DNA of 64,000 nucleotides from Tigheibacillus halophilus (GCF_042683165.1 NZ_JBHUIZ010000003.1:310001-374000), one strand, 5' to 3'; shown: positions 51,723-60,142, counted from the stretch's first letter. A program made the numbers and translations. The notes: generated by a model from the sequence alone, not told the origin.

Positions 51723-52526
51723 ATGGGAAAACTAAAAACTGATCACATTGAAATTTTGCTCAATCAAGTGTAACATCCCAAATCCAAGCTGGTTGTAAAA
51801 GGGGAAGCAATCTTTCAAATAAACGAAGAAAGAATAGTGGTACAAAAAGGTGATGGACTATTTATTAACAGCGGCTGTCTGCATATGGCTGAAGAAAAGA
51901 AACAATCAGGCTGTGTTTACATTTGCTTAAATGTCTCCCCGTATTTTATCCTTTCACAAGAACTTTACACTACCTATGTAACTCCTTATACGCGAGCAAC
52001 TAATTTACCTTACGTGATCGTAGATACGAATGAGATTTGGGGGAAAAGCATACTAGATGCCATTTTAAAAATCTAACAGCTGATTGAGCGAAAACCCCAG
52101 CACTATGAAATGGATATAACCATGCAATTAACATTCATTTGGAAAAACTTAATTTATAATGGTTTTCAACCGGAATACGTTCAAACGGAAATGTTAAAGA
52201 ACCAGCGGATGAAGCAAATGTTAAGCTGGATACACTTGCACTATGCTGAGAAAATCCTGTTAGAGGACATTGCAAGGGCTGGCCAATTGAGTCGCTCTGA
52301 ATGCTGTCGATATTTCAAACGAATATTAAAAACTACACCAGTAAATTACATGATGGATTATCGTATTCAAAAAAGTCTGGTCCTGCTGCAGCAAGCAGAT
52401 TTTAATATTACAGAAGTTGCCTATCAAGTGGGTTTTAATAGTACAAGCTATTTTATTGAGAAATTCCGAAAGTCGATGAACATGACACCTTTAGCATACA
52501 AAAAATATAAAATAAATGCGTATTAA
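51723..52526 (+). pseudogene. AraC-family regulator broken by two in-frame stops
   Basis: One reading frame runs from ATG 51723 to TAA 52524 but is interrupted by TAA at 51771 and TAA at 52074. The pieces read on without frameshift: a cupin-like N-terminal domain (KLVVKGEAIFQINEE, FINSGCLHMAEE), a linker, and a full AraC HTH domain (ILLEDIARAGQLSRSECCRYFKR, in part; DFNITEVAYQVGFNSTSYFIEKFRK, in part). The last piece (from ATG 52110) could still give a free DNA-binding domain of about 138 residues. Confidence 0.8.
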
Positions 52527-52652
52527 AACATGGCCCAACAATGGGGGAAGTTGTAGGGGAAATCACCATTAAATCTTACTTTGATTGTATAATTCAAACT
52601 ATGTGCAAATAAAAGCTTTGTAAAATTAGTTTTACCAAGGAGGCTAAATAAG

Positions 52653-53135
52653 ATGGTCATACTAAGAAATGTTCAACCAGCAGATCTAGAACAGTTGTTA
52701 GCAATTGAGAATGAAGGTTTTCCAACAAATGAAGCCGCTACAAAAAAAGCACTTGAGGAGAGAATTCAGTTGATACCTGATACCTTTATTGTGGCAGTAA
52801 AGGAAGGGGGTCTACTAGGGTATATCAATGGACCTATTATTAACCAGCTTTACCTTACTGACGATCTATTTGAAAACATTACAACAAACCAAAAAACAGG
52901 AGGATATCAAAGTATTTTAGGACTAGTAGTGTCTAAACAAGCAAGAAATATTGGAATTGCTACGCGCTTAATTAAAAAAATGGAAGAGCTTGTAAAAGAA
53001 AATGAAAGAAAAGGCATTACTTTAACGTGCAAACAAGATTTAGTTTCTTTTTATGAAAAACAAGGGTTTATTAATCATGGCATCTCTGCATCAAAACATG
53101 GTGGAGTAAGCTGGTATAACATGGTTAAGTTATAA
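52653..53135 (+). CDS. GNAT-family N-acetyltransferase
   Basis: 160 residues. ILRNVQPADLEQLLAIENEGFP start, SILGLVVSKQARNIGIATRLIKKME with acetyl-CoA loop (ARNIGIATRLI), and LVSFYEKQGFINHG. The arrangement with a long insert before strand 4 resembles arylalkylamine-type N-acetyltransferases. AAGGAGG precedes the ATG. Acceptor unknown. Confidence 0.88.
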   Translation: MVILRNVQPADLEQLLAIENEGFPTNEAATKKALEERIQLIPDTFIVAVKEGGLLGYINGPIINQLYLTDDLFENITTNQKTGGYQSILGLVVSKQARNIGIATRLIKKMEELVKENERKGITLTCKQDLVSFYEKQGFINHGISASKHGGVSWYNMVKL

Positions 53136-53270
53136 AACAGCACAGATTTAAACGAAGGGAATCATTGATGAATGGAAAGGGGTACGTATCAAAAACAACC
53201 ATATCAAAAACGTTCCCCCCTTATTATTTAGAAGGAACGAGTGAAAATTGAATGATGGATGTTTTGGACT

Positions 53271-53846
53271 TCAATATAAACTTCTGCTGTTTTCTGGCAG
53301 CTTAAATGGGTTTTCTTTATTAATTCGGTCATAAAACATGATGCCATTTAAATGATCTATTTCATGTTGAATAACAATAGAGCTGTATCCGCTAAGCTTC
53401 AACATGATTTCCTCCCCGTCTAAATTAATTCCTTTGACTTTTATCCGCTCATATCTTGGCACGAACCCCTGAATTTCCCTATCAACAGATAGGCAGCCCT
53501 CACTTGGAGGTAAATAAATCATGGATACAGAATGGCTGATTATTTTAGGATTAACCAGCATATATTCATGTTTTCTATCGTTTTCATCTGTTAAATAAGC
53601 AGCGAACATACGCTTATTTAAACCAATTTGGTTTGCTGATAAACCTACACCTGCACGTAATTTATGTTTTTTTGCAATGGTTGGATCTTGACTGTTTTTT
53701 AAGAAGTTCCTCATACAGATTAACGTTTCTTTATCTTCAGAAGAAAGGGGAACTGCCACTTTGTGTGTAGCTTGGTGTAAAATCGGATTTCCTTCTCTTA
53801 CAATATCTTTCATCGTTATGAAATAATTCGAATCAAATTTACTCAT
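53271..53846 (-). CDS. def: Peptide deformylase
   Basis: 191 residues from the ATG at 53846, which overlaps the XRE stop by 8 bases; an earlier ATG at 53861 touches AGGTGG. All three motifs are present: GVGLSANQIG, EGCLSV and QHEIDHLNG, giving Cys and two His for Fe/Zn. Removes formyl groups from nascent proteins. The type with an insertion in the middle is that of Gram-positive (class 2) enzymes. Its operon with a local XRE repressor is unusual for a housekeeping gene and suggests an accessory copy. Confidence 0.93.
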   Translation of the reverse strand: MSKFDSNYFITMKDIVREGNPILHQATHKVAVPLSSEDKETLICMRNFLKNSQDPTIAKKHKLRAGVGLSANQIGLNKRMFAAYLTDENDRKHEYMLVNPKIISHSVSMIYLPPSEGCLSVDREIQGFVPRYERIKVKGINLDGEEIMLKLSGYSSIVIQHEIDHLNGIMFYDRINKENPFKLPENSRSLY

Positions 53847-54030
53847 AAGTAAATAATTCATCCACCTTTACGTTTAAAATTTTGGCTAATTTAAAAGCCA
53901 ATTCTAAAGTAGGGTCATATTTGTCATTTTCAATACAATTTATCGTTTGTCTAACTACACTGCATTCTTTGGCAAGCCGTTCTTGTGTTAGCCCCATTTT
54001 TTTTCGTAATGCTTTGATTTTATTTTTCAA
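53839..54030 (-). CDS. XRE-family HTH regulator upstream of def
   Basis: 63 residues from TTG 54030 (GGTGA 7 bases upstream), giving the family-like start (M)KNKIKALRKKMGLTQERLA. An ATG at 54045 would add five residues. HTH TQERLAKECSVVRQTINCIE, then LAFKLAKILNVKVDELF. It is translationally coupled to def and lies behind a promoter flanked by inverted repeats. Confidence 0.88.
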   Translation of the reverse strand: MKNKIKALRKKMGLTQERLAKECSVVRQTINCIENDKYDPTLELAFKLAKILNVKVDELFTYE

Positions 54031-54047
54031 TATTGAATCACCCATGT

Positions 54048-54103
54048 CAAAAGTATTAGTCAATATCAATATAACAGACTTGAATAAGATGTCAATACTT
54101 TTG
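54048..54103 (-). promoter_or_regulatory. Promoter of XRE-def with flanking repeats
   Basis: Minus strand TTGACA (54094-54089), about 16-bp spacer, TATATT. Arms CAAAAGTATT (54048-54057) and AATACTTTTG (54094-54103) are perfect inverted repeats that bracket the promoter, consistent with autorepression by the XRE protein. Confidence 0.6.
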
Positions 54104-54210
54104 GACATAATTGGGCTGCTTCTTTGTCTTCGTCGTTCATCAATTAACTGGCAATGAATGAAACCTTGGTGGTATGATGGTAGATGAAGATAGAAAGGAA
54201 GTGTTCCGAT

Positions 54211-54540
54211 TTGAGCAGTTTACCAGAAAAAACTTGTACAATTGAAAAACTTGTAACCATACCGAAGGATGTAGAAAAAGTGATAGCAGGTAAAAAAACA
54301 GCCACTCGGCGAAATGGTATATATGCTGATATTGGAGAGATAATGGAATTGGATGGCAAAAAGTTTAAAGTGGATGCGATATATCCGCAATATTTGGGAG
54401 ATGTAACTGAAATAGATGCAAGGAGAGAAGGCTACGATGATTTAGAGAGTTACAAACAATCTATTTTGAGTATGCACCCTGGTATGCGCTGGGCTCCGAA
54501 AATGCAAGTATGGGTACATGAATACTCCCCGATAAATTAA
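54211..54540 (+). CDS. ASCH domain protein
   Basis: 109 residues from TTG 54211 with AAAGGAAG about 10 bases upstream; ATG 54184 has none. The ASCH pattern is KVIAGKKTATRRNGIY, IGEIMELDGKKFKVDAI and DARREGYDDLESYKQSI. ASCH proteins have a PUA-like fold and bind RNA or hydrolyse modified nucleosides. The role here is unknown. Confidence 0.8.
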   Translation: MSSLPEKTCTIEKLVTIPKDVEKVIAGKKTATRRNGIYADIGEIMELDGKKFKVDAIYPQYLGDVTEIDARREGYDDLESYKQSILSMHPGMRWAPKMQVWVHEYSPIN

Positions 54541-54625
54541 TAGAAGATACTTGCGGTCAAAACTAAAACGACAGTTTTTTGTTTCACCTAATAGGATGGC
54601 ATTTCAGGTTTATCATATATCCCTA

Positions 54626-54656
54626 AAAAGCAAGGCATAGCGCCTTGCTTTTTTAT
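54626..54656 (+). terminator. Terminator of the ASCH gene
   Basis: AAAAAGCAAGGC-ATAGC-GCCTTGCTTTTTT. Confidence 0.9.
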
Positions 54657-54752
54657 GGAGAAGAATAAATTACCATTGTGGAGGAATGTATATTCTTTTA
54701 TAATAAAGCATATGATGAAAACAAATGTTCGTTCGTTTTGAGGTGTATGATG

Positions 54753-55100
54753 ATGGGTAAACAAAAAGAGGGCAGGAGCATGAAGAATGCGAATGATCGC
54801 GGGACAAAGAAATGGTCTGCTATGATGCTTACCGAGCATCAGGAGGCGCTGACTAAATTATTTCATTACGATAAACACACAGAAAAACCATTTTTGTCAG
54901 AAGACCAGGTTGCAAAAATAGATTTTATGCTGCGCAGAGCTGTATCGGATGATTTATCGATAGCCATTACATATTACAGTGAAGAAGGGTTTCACAATAT
55001 CAAGGGAAAAATCACTTCAATAAATGCTTATAATAAGACACTCCTAATGAAGGGATATATGATTGATATGGAAGATGTTACTGAGGCAGAAATCTTATGA
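54753..55100 (+). CDS. YolD-like protein
   Basis: 115 residues from ATG 54753, 8 bases after GAGGTG; ATG 54780 is an alternative. NDRGTKKWSAMMLTEHQEAL is the YolD family mark, and the second half (AITYYSEEGFHNIKGKITSINAYNKTL in parts) forms a small barrel. YolD genes usually sit with a Y-family DNA polymerase (YqjW/UvrX); none is adjacent here, so this is an orphan. Confidence 0.82.
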   Translation: MGKQKEGRSMKNANDRGTKKWSAMMLTEHQEALTKLFHYDKHTEKPFLSEDQVAKIDFMLRRAVSDDLSIAITYYSEEGFHNIKGKITSINAYNKTLLMKGYMIDMEDVTEAEIL

Positions 55101-55112
55101 TGTTGTTCAATC

Positions 55113-55140
55113 CCAGCACCCAATTAGTGGTGCTTTTTTT
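55113..55140 (+). terminator. Terminator of the YolD-like gene
   Basis: AGCACC-CAATTAGT-GGTGCTTTTTTT. Confidence 0.85.
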
Positions 55141-55249
55141 ATGCCTTGTTCTGAGACACCGGTTTGCTAGGCGAACGCGTGACTGATTTTTGAATACTCG
55201 GCCTTTGCAAAAGGTTTTTTCGAAACCAGTTTGAACGCTTCTTTTCATT
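55139..55249 (-). pseudogene. Possible small basic protein gene with a one-base slip
   Basis: AGGAGG lies close before an ATG at 55249. The frame without that ATG reads KKRSNWFRKNLLQRPSIQKS, then VTRSPSKPVSQNKA and a stop at 55139, which looks like a real basic peptide. One extra A in the run after the ATG would join start and frame. It may be a frameshifted gene, a sequencing slip, or chance. Confidence 0.25.
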
Positions 55250-55385
55250 TTTTCCTCCTATAAAGGAAGCTCACCAATACATGTACCTTGCATTTAAATT
55301 AACTATGGCTTTCGACTTATCCGAAGTCCTGGAGAAGAATATTGTGGCAGACGTGAATTAAAGGAAGGAAAACTGCAATACGTAA

Positions 55386-55424
55386 AGAAACACGCATAAA
55401 TAGTTAAGTGATGTATGCGTGTTT
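55386..55424. terminator. Terminator of the gltP-type gene
   Basis: AAACACGCAT ... ATGCGTGTTT, 10-bp arms, downstream of the minus-strand symporter gene. Confidence 0.7.
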
Positions 55425-55437
55425 CCCAAGTATAGTA

Positions 55438-56703
55438 TTAAAATGTTTGTTCAGCTATATTTTCTTCCACTGGAGGATTGAATTGACCTTCCCATTTAGC
55501 AACCACAATGGATGCAAGGGAGTTACCTACCACGTTTACAGCCGTGCGGCCCATATCCAGGATACGGTCGATGCCGGCGATGAATGCTAATCCTTCAGCA
55601 GGTAATCCAATTGTACTAAAGGTTGCCAGCAATACAACGAAGGATACGCCCGGTACACCTGCCATCCCTTTGGAGGTAACCATCAGTACCAGCATCAAGG
55701 TGATCTGTTGTCCGATACTTAGTTCTATTCCATACATTTGGGCAATGAATAATGACGCAACAGCTTGATATAAAACAGAACCATCCAAATTAAAGGAATA
55801 TCCAGTTGGGATAACGAACGTAGCAATGTGTTTGGGACTGCCAGCTTGCTCCATTTTGTCCATGAGCCGCGGAAGTACAGTCTCGGAGCTTGCTGTTGAA
55901 AATGCCAGAATTAATTCTTCTTTAATCATTTTTAACAGCTTAAATATGCTGAAACCGACAAGTTTCGCCATCAACCCTAATACAACCAGAACGAAGAAAA
56001 TCATCGTTCCATAAACGGTGATTGCCAGTTTTCCTAATGGAATTAAAGAAGAAAAACCATATTTGGAAATCGTTACACCGATTAATGCGAACACACCGAT
56101 TGGGGCGTATTTCATAAATAGGTTTGTGACGTAGAACATGGCCTTTGCAGTACCTTCAAAAAACCGCAGTACAGGTTTTCCTTTATCGCCAATTGCTGCG
56201 ATACCCAGACCAAATACGACTGCAAAGAAGATGATAGCGAGCATGTCGCCATCAACCATCGCTTCTACCGGGTTGGTAGGAACGATATGCAGTAGCGTGT
56301 CGGCTATGGACTTGTCTTCTTGTTCTTCCGTTGTTTTCACATAGGTTGAAATGTCTGTTTGCTGCAATTCTTGCTTGTTCAAGCCGCTTCCTGGCTGGAA
56401 GATATTTCCCGCTAACAGACCAACAGCGATGGCGACCAATGTCATACTAACGAAATAAGTTAACGACTTACCGCCAAGCTTGCCAACAGATTTCAAATCC
56501 CCGACGCCTGCGATGGCGACGATAATACTAGATAGGACAATCGGAACGACGATCATTTTAATCAAGCGTATGAACAGGTCACCGAACGGTTGCAAAAAAT
56601 TTTGCGCCGTTTCATTTCCATAGAAAATACCACCGACAATAATACCTAAAACCAATCCAATAAAAATTTGACTAGCTAAACTCAATTTCATTTTTTTCAT
56701 CAA
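55438..56703 (-). CDS. Glutamate/aspartate:cation symporter (GltP/GltT type, DAACS family)
   Basis: 421 residues. Family signatures: the serine-rich loop STASSETVLP, TGYSFNLDGS in TM7 and the substrate site DRILDMGRTAVNVVGN in TM8. Two re-entrant hairpins and eight helices are expected. These carriers take up glutamate or aspartate with H+ or Na+. The Arg in DMGRTAVNV is the residue linked to acidic amino-acid substrates. The transcript begins about 290 bp upstream and passes through a predicted c-di-AMP riboswitch. Confidence 0.93.
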   Translation of the reverse strand: MMKKMKLSLASQIFIGLVLGIIVGGIFYGNETAQNFLQPFGDLFIRLIKMIVVPIVLSSIIVAIAGVGDLKSVGKLGGKSLTYFVSMTLVAIAVGLLAGNIFQPGSGLNKQELQQTDISTYVKTTEEQEDKSIADTLLHIVPTNPVEAMVDGDMLAIIFFAVVFGLGIAAIGDKGKPVLRFFEGTAKAMFYVTNLFMKYAPIGVFALIGVTISKYGFSSLIPLGKLAITVYGTMIFFVLVVLGLMAKLVGFSIFKLLKMIKEELILAFSTASSETVLPRLMDKMEQAGSPKHIATFVIPTGYSFNLDGSVLYQAVASLFIAQMYGIELSIGQQITLMLVLMVTSKGMAGVPGVSFVVLLATFSTIGLPAEGLAFIAGIDRILDMGRTAVNVVGNSLASIVVAKWEGQFNPPVEENIAEQTF

Positions 56704-56784
56704 TTACCCTACCTTCTTGTTAGTTATCTATGTTGCTTAGGCAAGGGAAACAAAGATGATTTGAATAAAACGAATAATGCCAAA

Positions 56785-56993
56785 CAAAAAAGACACGGTC
56801 GGTGTCGATTCGCATTCAATCATATGTTCATTTGTTTCCTTTAATCGCTGACGAGGTTAGCTTTCGGGTTAGGACTATGGAAACAGCAAAGCAAGCCCAT
56901 CCCAGGAATAGGGATTCACCCCAAACGGAAATTCCGCTATAAATATTGGGTCCCCCGTTCTTAAAAAAGATTAAGCGAAGTAATATAAATGGC
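56785..56993 (-). ncRNA. c-di-AMP (ydaO-yuaA type) riboswitch with terminator
   Basis: Minus strand, 5-prime to 3-prime: GGGGGACCCA, then TTTGGGGTGAATCCC, ACCCGAAAGCTAACC and CTCGTCAGCG, which are the conserved blocks of the ydaO-yuaA aptamer in the right order. TTAATC and GATTAA can close P1 (aptamer about 56835-56986). It is followed by hairpin GACAC-CGACC-GTGTC and TTTTTTGTTT (56785-56806), a terminator. High c-di-AMP would stop transcription of the symporter gene. The aptamer call is by eye, without a covariance search. Confidence 0.82.
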
Positions 56994-56999
56994 TCTACT

Positions 57000-57029
57000 A
57001 TTATACTACTAAAAAATTATTTTTGTAAA
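57000..57029 (-). promoter_or_regulatory. Promoter of the riboswitch-gltP transcript
   Basis: Minus strand TTTACA (57029-57024), 18 bp, TATAAT (57005-57000); start near 56993, at the head of the aptamer. Confidence 0.65.
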
Positions 57030-57189
57030 TAGCAGAAATTACCATTTTTCGACAGCTTTATCTTTGTAATATCGTGCAGTGCCAAGGAAGTATAAGATTT
57101 CACCAATAAATATTATTCTAAAGGGGAAAAGGATCAGTGCGTTATGCTCTTTCTCTTTGAAGACATCGCTAGCGTGACACTTTTTTAGA

Positions 57190-57239
57190 AAATAAAAATC
57201 CGCAGCACAGAGGCTCATTATGGAGTATCTGCGCTGCGG
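57190..57239 (-). terminator. Terminator of the MFS carrier gene
   Basis: CCGCAGC-A-CAGA ... TCTG-C-GCTGCGG; on the minus strand it is followed by ATTTTTATTTT. Confidence 0.85.
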
Positions 57240-57255
57240 AAGTCATGGGCATAAT

Positions 57256-58656
57256 TTATTTATCTGTCTCATCTGCTTCCCACCATAACGAATCTTTTGG
57301 GTTTTCCACAGCTTCCTTGTACTCAGACTTAGAAGCAACAGTTGGATAAGAACCTTTAAGTGATTTTCCTGAAGTGCTGCTGAACAAGAATAATATTACT
57401 AAAAACCCGATAATACTCACAATTGTCAGATAAAATCCCGGTGCCAAGTTGTTTCCGGTTTTGAGAACGAGCCACGTAGAAATTAATGGGGTGGTTCCGC
57501 CAAATAATGATACAGAGACGTTAAAGGTCACAGCTAGTGTTCTATATCGAATATCCGTGTAGAACATTGTTGGCAACGTTCCAGGCATTGTGCCCTCATA
57601 TGTTGCAAGCAGCACGCCCAGAATGAATATGCCTAAAGAAATAAGGGCGAAGGTGTTCAAATTTATGAAATAAAAAGCAAGAGCGGAAAATAAGGTCAAT
57701 CCACCTAAACCAATTAAGAGTACAGTCTTGTTCCCGATTTTATCACTGAGTCTTCCGAACATAAGGGCAAGCGGGACCATGATTATCATCGTAATAGTGA
57801 TCAATACGGTACCCACTGTACTGGATAATCCGATAATCTCATCCAAATAGGAGGGCATGTATGACAATAACATGTAGTTTGTGATGTTAAAGAATGCGAC
57901 AGCAACAAAACATACAAGAATATCCTTTTTGTGGTTTTTTAAAATGGAGAGGAAACTTTCCTCTTGAACCCCATCATGAGAAATTTCATTTTCAAAGATA
58001 GGCGTTTCTTCTAAACCGTTTCTTAAGTAAAAGCCGATAAGCCCTAAAGGTAAACCAAGCAAAAATGGTATTCTCCAGCCCCATGTGGCCATCTGCTCAT
58101 CAGAAAGCGTGAGAAAAAGTGTACTTGCTAGCAGGGAAGCTAATATATACCCGGCGAGTGTACCGACTTCCAGGCCACTTCCAAGCATATTACGCTTATT
58201 GTCCGGAGAAGATTCTGCAATATAAACCATTGCTCCTGCGTATTCGCCGCCAGTAGAAAAACCCTGAATAATTCTGGCTATCAGTAAAAGGATGGGGGCC
58301 CACACACCTATTTGCGCATACGTGGGCAATAAACCAATCAATAATGTGGATATTGCCATTAATATAATGGTGGTTGTCAGAACAACTTTTCTGCCTAGCT
58401 TATCCCCGATTCTACCGAAAATAATACCACCTAATGGTCGCATTAAAAAGGCAATCGCAAACGTACCAAATGTGAATACTAATTTTAATTCGTCATTTTC
58501 CACAGCACTAAAAAAGTTTTTGCTAATTATAACAGCAAGATAGGAGTATAGGCCAAAGTCGAACCATTCCATCGCATTTCCTACCCCTGTGGCAAACACG
58601 CTTTTCCTTGTCTGTTTAATATCTACGATGTTGATTTTTTTCCTGTTAAATTTCAT
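57256..58656 (-). CDS. MFS metabolite:H+ symporter, ProP-like
   Basis: 466 residues, twelve helices. GNAMEWFDFGLYSYLA in TM1, GRIGDKLGRK between TM2 and TM3, RIIQGFSTGGEYAGA in TM4 and ESSPDNKRNMLGS are typical of the metabolite:H+ symporter branch that includes ProP (proline/betaine) and alpha-ketoglutarate carriers. The long C-terminal coiled coil of E. coli ProP is absent; only a short acidic tail is present. An osmolyte role is likely but not proven. Confidence 0.88.
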   Translation of the reverse strand: MKFNRKKINIVDIKQTRKSVFATGVGNAMEWFDFGLYSYLAVIISKNFFSAVENDELKLVFTFGTFAIAFLMRPLGGIIFGRIGDKLGRKVVLTTTIILMAISTLLIGLLPTYAQIGVWAPILLLIARIIQGFSTGGEYAGAMVYIAESSPDNKRNMLGSGLEVGTLAGYILASLLASTLFLTLSDEQMATWGWRIPFLLGLPLGLIGFYLRNGLEETPIFENEISHDGVQEESFLSILKNHKKDILVCFVAVAFFNITNYMLLSYMPSYLDEIIGLSSTVGTVLITITMIIMVPLALMFGRLSDKIGNKTVLLIGLGGLTLFSALAFYFINLNTFALISLGIFILGVLLATYEGTMPGTLPTMFYTDIRYRTLAVTFNVSVSLFGGTTPLISTWLVLKTGNNLAPGFYLTIVSIIGFLVILFLFSSTSGKSLKGSYPTVASKSEYKEAVENPKDSLWWEADETDK

Positions 58657-59044
58657 TTTATCACATCAACTCCCTGCCACTGTATGCGTGTGCTATTATC
58701 CATGAATGAGAAATGACTGCTCGAATACCGGTTTACATGTCGGTGATTTTTGCAAAAGTTGTAGGTGCGATAACCAAACATGAATCATTTTGTTATGGAT
58801 TATTTTTTCTATTTTTCCTTAGTTGGCAGAAATTATTCCTTCTTAGCACAATGCACAAGAGCCTATTGCAAAGATGTCAGAGAAGGGCGTGGGTTTCGGA
58901 AGTTTGGGCAGCTTAAAGTTTTAAACTGAGGGGATATGACGGTTTAAATTCGACTTGGGACATGTGGCTTGTACGACTGTTTTATCAGGATTCGCATACA
59001 TATTGTAGAAAAGGATTTGAGAAAACAGAAGGAGGATCAATAGC
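58657..59044. other. Intergenic region between the MFS gene and the holin-like gene
   Basis: An open frame at 58713-58916 has no ribosome site or known relatives. Apart from AAGGAGG before 59045, nothing is supported. Confidence 0.35.
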
Positions 59045-59308
59045 ATGTATGAAAAGCAGGTGAAAAATGATAAGGTCAAAGGAATTGTCATTTTAGTGGT
59101 TGGTTTCCTGCAAGCGCTGATGGGATTTTTGGCTACATTGAATATTAGGTTTGAATGGCTCTCTAACGAAAGTATTAATGCATTTGGTGTCTTGTTAACA
59201 GCGTTTATCATGTTAGTTGCCGGTGTATATGCAGTTTGGAAAAATACATTTACAGGGAAAAAGGCACAGAGACAAAATGAAGAACTGCATAAAAAAGGTT
59301 TGAAGTGA
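59045..59308 (+). CDS. Holin-like small membrane protein
   Basis: 87 residues with two membrane helices (about 12-32 and 45-65) and a charged C-terminus WKNTFTGKKAQRQNEELHKK. The order helix-loop (FEWLSNESINAFGVLL)-helix-WKN and a KKA-rich tail is that of Gram-positive phage holins. No endolysin, terminase or other phage gene is nearby, so it is either a remnant or a domesticated gene. Confidence 0.65.
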   Translation: MYEKQVKNDKVKGIVILVVGFLQALMGFLATLNIRFEWLSNESINAFGVLLTAFIMLVAGVYAVWKNTFTGKKAQRQNEELHKKGLK

Positions 59309-59336
59309 GGCATCCCCATCCGGGTGCTTCTTTTGT
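59306..59336 (+). terminator. Terminator of the holin-like gene
   Basis: GCATCC-CCATCC-GGGTGC followed by TTCTTTTG. Confidence 0.6.
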
Positions 59337-59406
59337 ATGGCGAAACAAGTCTGATCGTATGATCTGCCAGTCGCATAGGCTGATCTCGAACTATCGGGCA
59401 TGAAAA

Positions 59407-59438
59407 TACCCAGTGCCATATAAGACACTGGGTGCTTT
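59407..59438 (-). terminator. Terminator of the zinc-ribbon gene
   Basis: ACCCAGTG-CCATATAAGA-CACTGGGT; on the minus strand followed by ATTTTC. Confidence 0.75.
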
Positions 59439-59449
59439 AGAGGATATTT

Positions 59450-59638
59450 TTATATGCTCTTCTTCATGCCGCATTTCAGACATTCACGAATGAAAACGAA
59501 GTCTTTCACACTGCTTTTAAAATGGGTGTTTCCGCAATTATCACAGGCCCCTGACCTGATATCCGGATATTCATTGTAATCATAAATAATAGATGTATCA
59601 AATGTGCCATAACGGCTTTCATCTTTTTGAACTGCCAT
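59450..59638 (-). CDS. Small zinc-ribbon protein
   Basis: 62 residues. Two CxxC pairs, CDNCGN (near residue 32) and CLKCGM (near residue 54), spaced as in a rubredoxin-like zinc ribbon. The N-terminal half (YGTFDTSIIYDYNEYPDIRSG) is of no recognised type. AAGGTGATA precedes the ATG. Function unknown. Confidence 0.75.
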   Translation of the reverse strand: MAVQKDESRYGTFDTSIIYDYNEYPDIRSGACDNCGNTHFKSSVKDFVFIRECLKCGMKKSI

Positions 59639-59730
59639 ATTATCACCTTCATTAAAAAGTGGACATCATCTGATGTCGACACACCTATTATAACATAAAG
59701 ATGCCGATAAAAGAAAAACGGATGTTAAAT

Positions 59731-59775
59731 ATGCCCCCCAGTCCCAGGATAACCGGGAGCAGTGATGGGGGGCAT
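59731..59775 (-). terminator. Terminator of the 59864 gene
   Basis: ATGCCCCCCA ... TGGGGGGCAT, perfect 10-bp arms with a 25-base apex that holds a smaller hairpin. Confidence 0.75.
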
Positions 59776-59863
59776 TGTTCTAACAACTGTTTGATTTCCC
59801 AAGTAATACATTTAAGTTCGTCACAATAGCAATTGCCAATACGAAATAAGCATACAGTCTCTT

Positions 59864-60142
59864 TTAAAATAAGGGGTTGTTGTTGTTTTGTGTCGTTTCA
59901 TTCAATTGCTGCCTTGTGTCATGCAGCTTTTCATTTGCTTGCTGAAATTGCGGATTTTGTGTGGCAGTCTCACCAAATTCTTGCTGCACCTGTTTCAATA
60001 TTTGTTCAGCTTGATTCAGATCCTGGTAAGATTGTTGTAGTGAACCATTGTTCACTCCCTGAGCATCCACCATCGCTGTTGCGGCTTGCTTGATTTGCCT
60101 GCTTACCGTATCGAGCTGTTGCTGCAGATTTTTCTCTGACAT
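59864..60142 (-). CDS. Gln/Asn-rich helical small protein
   Basis: 92 residues from the ATG at 60142, 7 bases after GGAGGG; the frame reaches back to 60259 without a site. MSEKNLQQQLDTVSRQIKQA and QSYQDLNQAEQILKQVQQEF form amphipathic helices; the tail is TTQNNNNPLF. About one residue in four is Gln. No membrane segment. No family recognised with confidence; it resembles small cytosolic or spore-associated proteins of Bacillaceae. Confidence 0.65.
   Translation of the reverse strand: MSEKNLQQQLDTVSRQIKQAATAMVDAQGVNNGSLQQSYQDLNQAEQILKQVQQEFGETATQNPQFQQANEKLHDTRQQLNETTQNNNNPLF

Noticed and set aside
54045..54108. Longer N-terminus for the XRE regulator upstream of def
   Set aside because: The extra residues overlap the promoter and operator repeats, and TTG 54030 has a better ribosome site.
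58713..58916. 67-residue frame upstream of the holin-like gene
   Set aside because: No ribosome site and no recognisable features.
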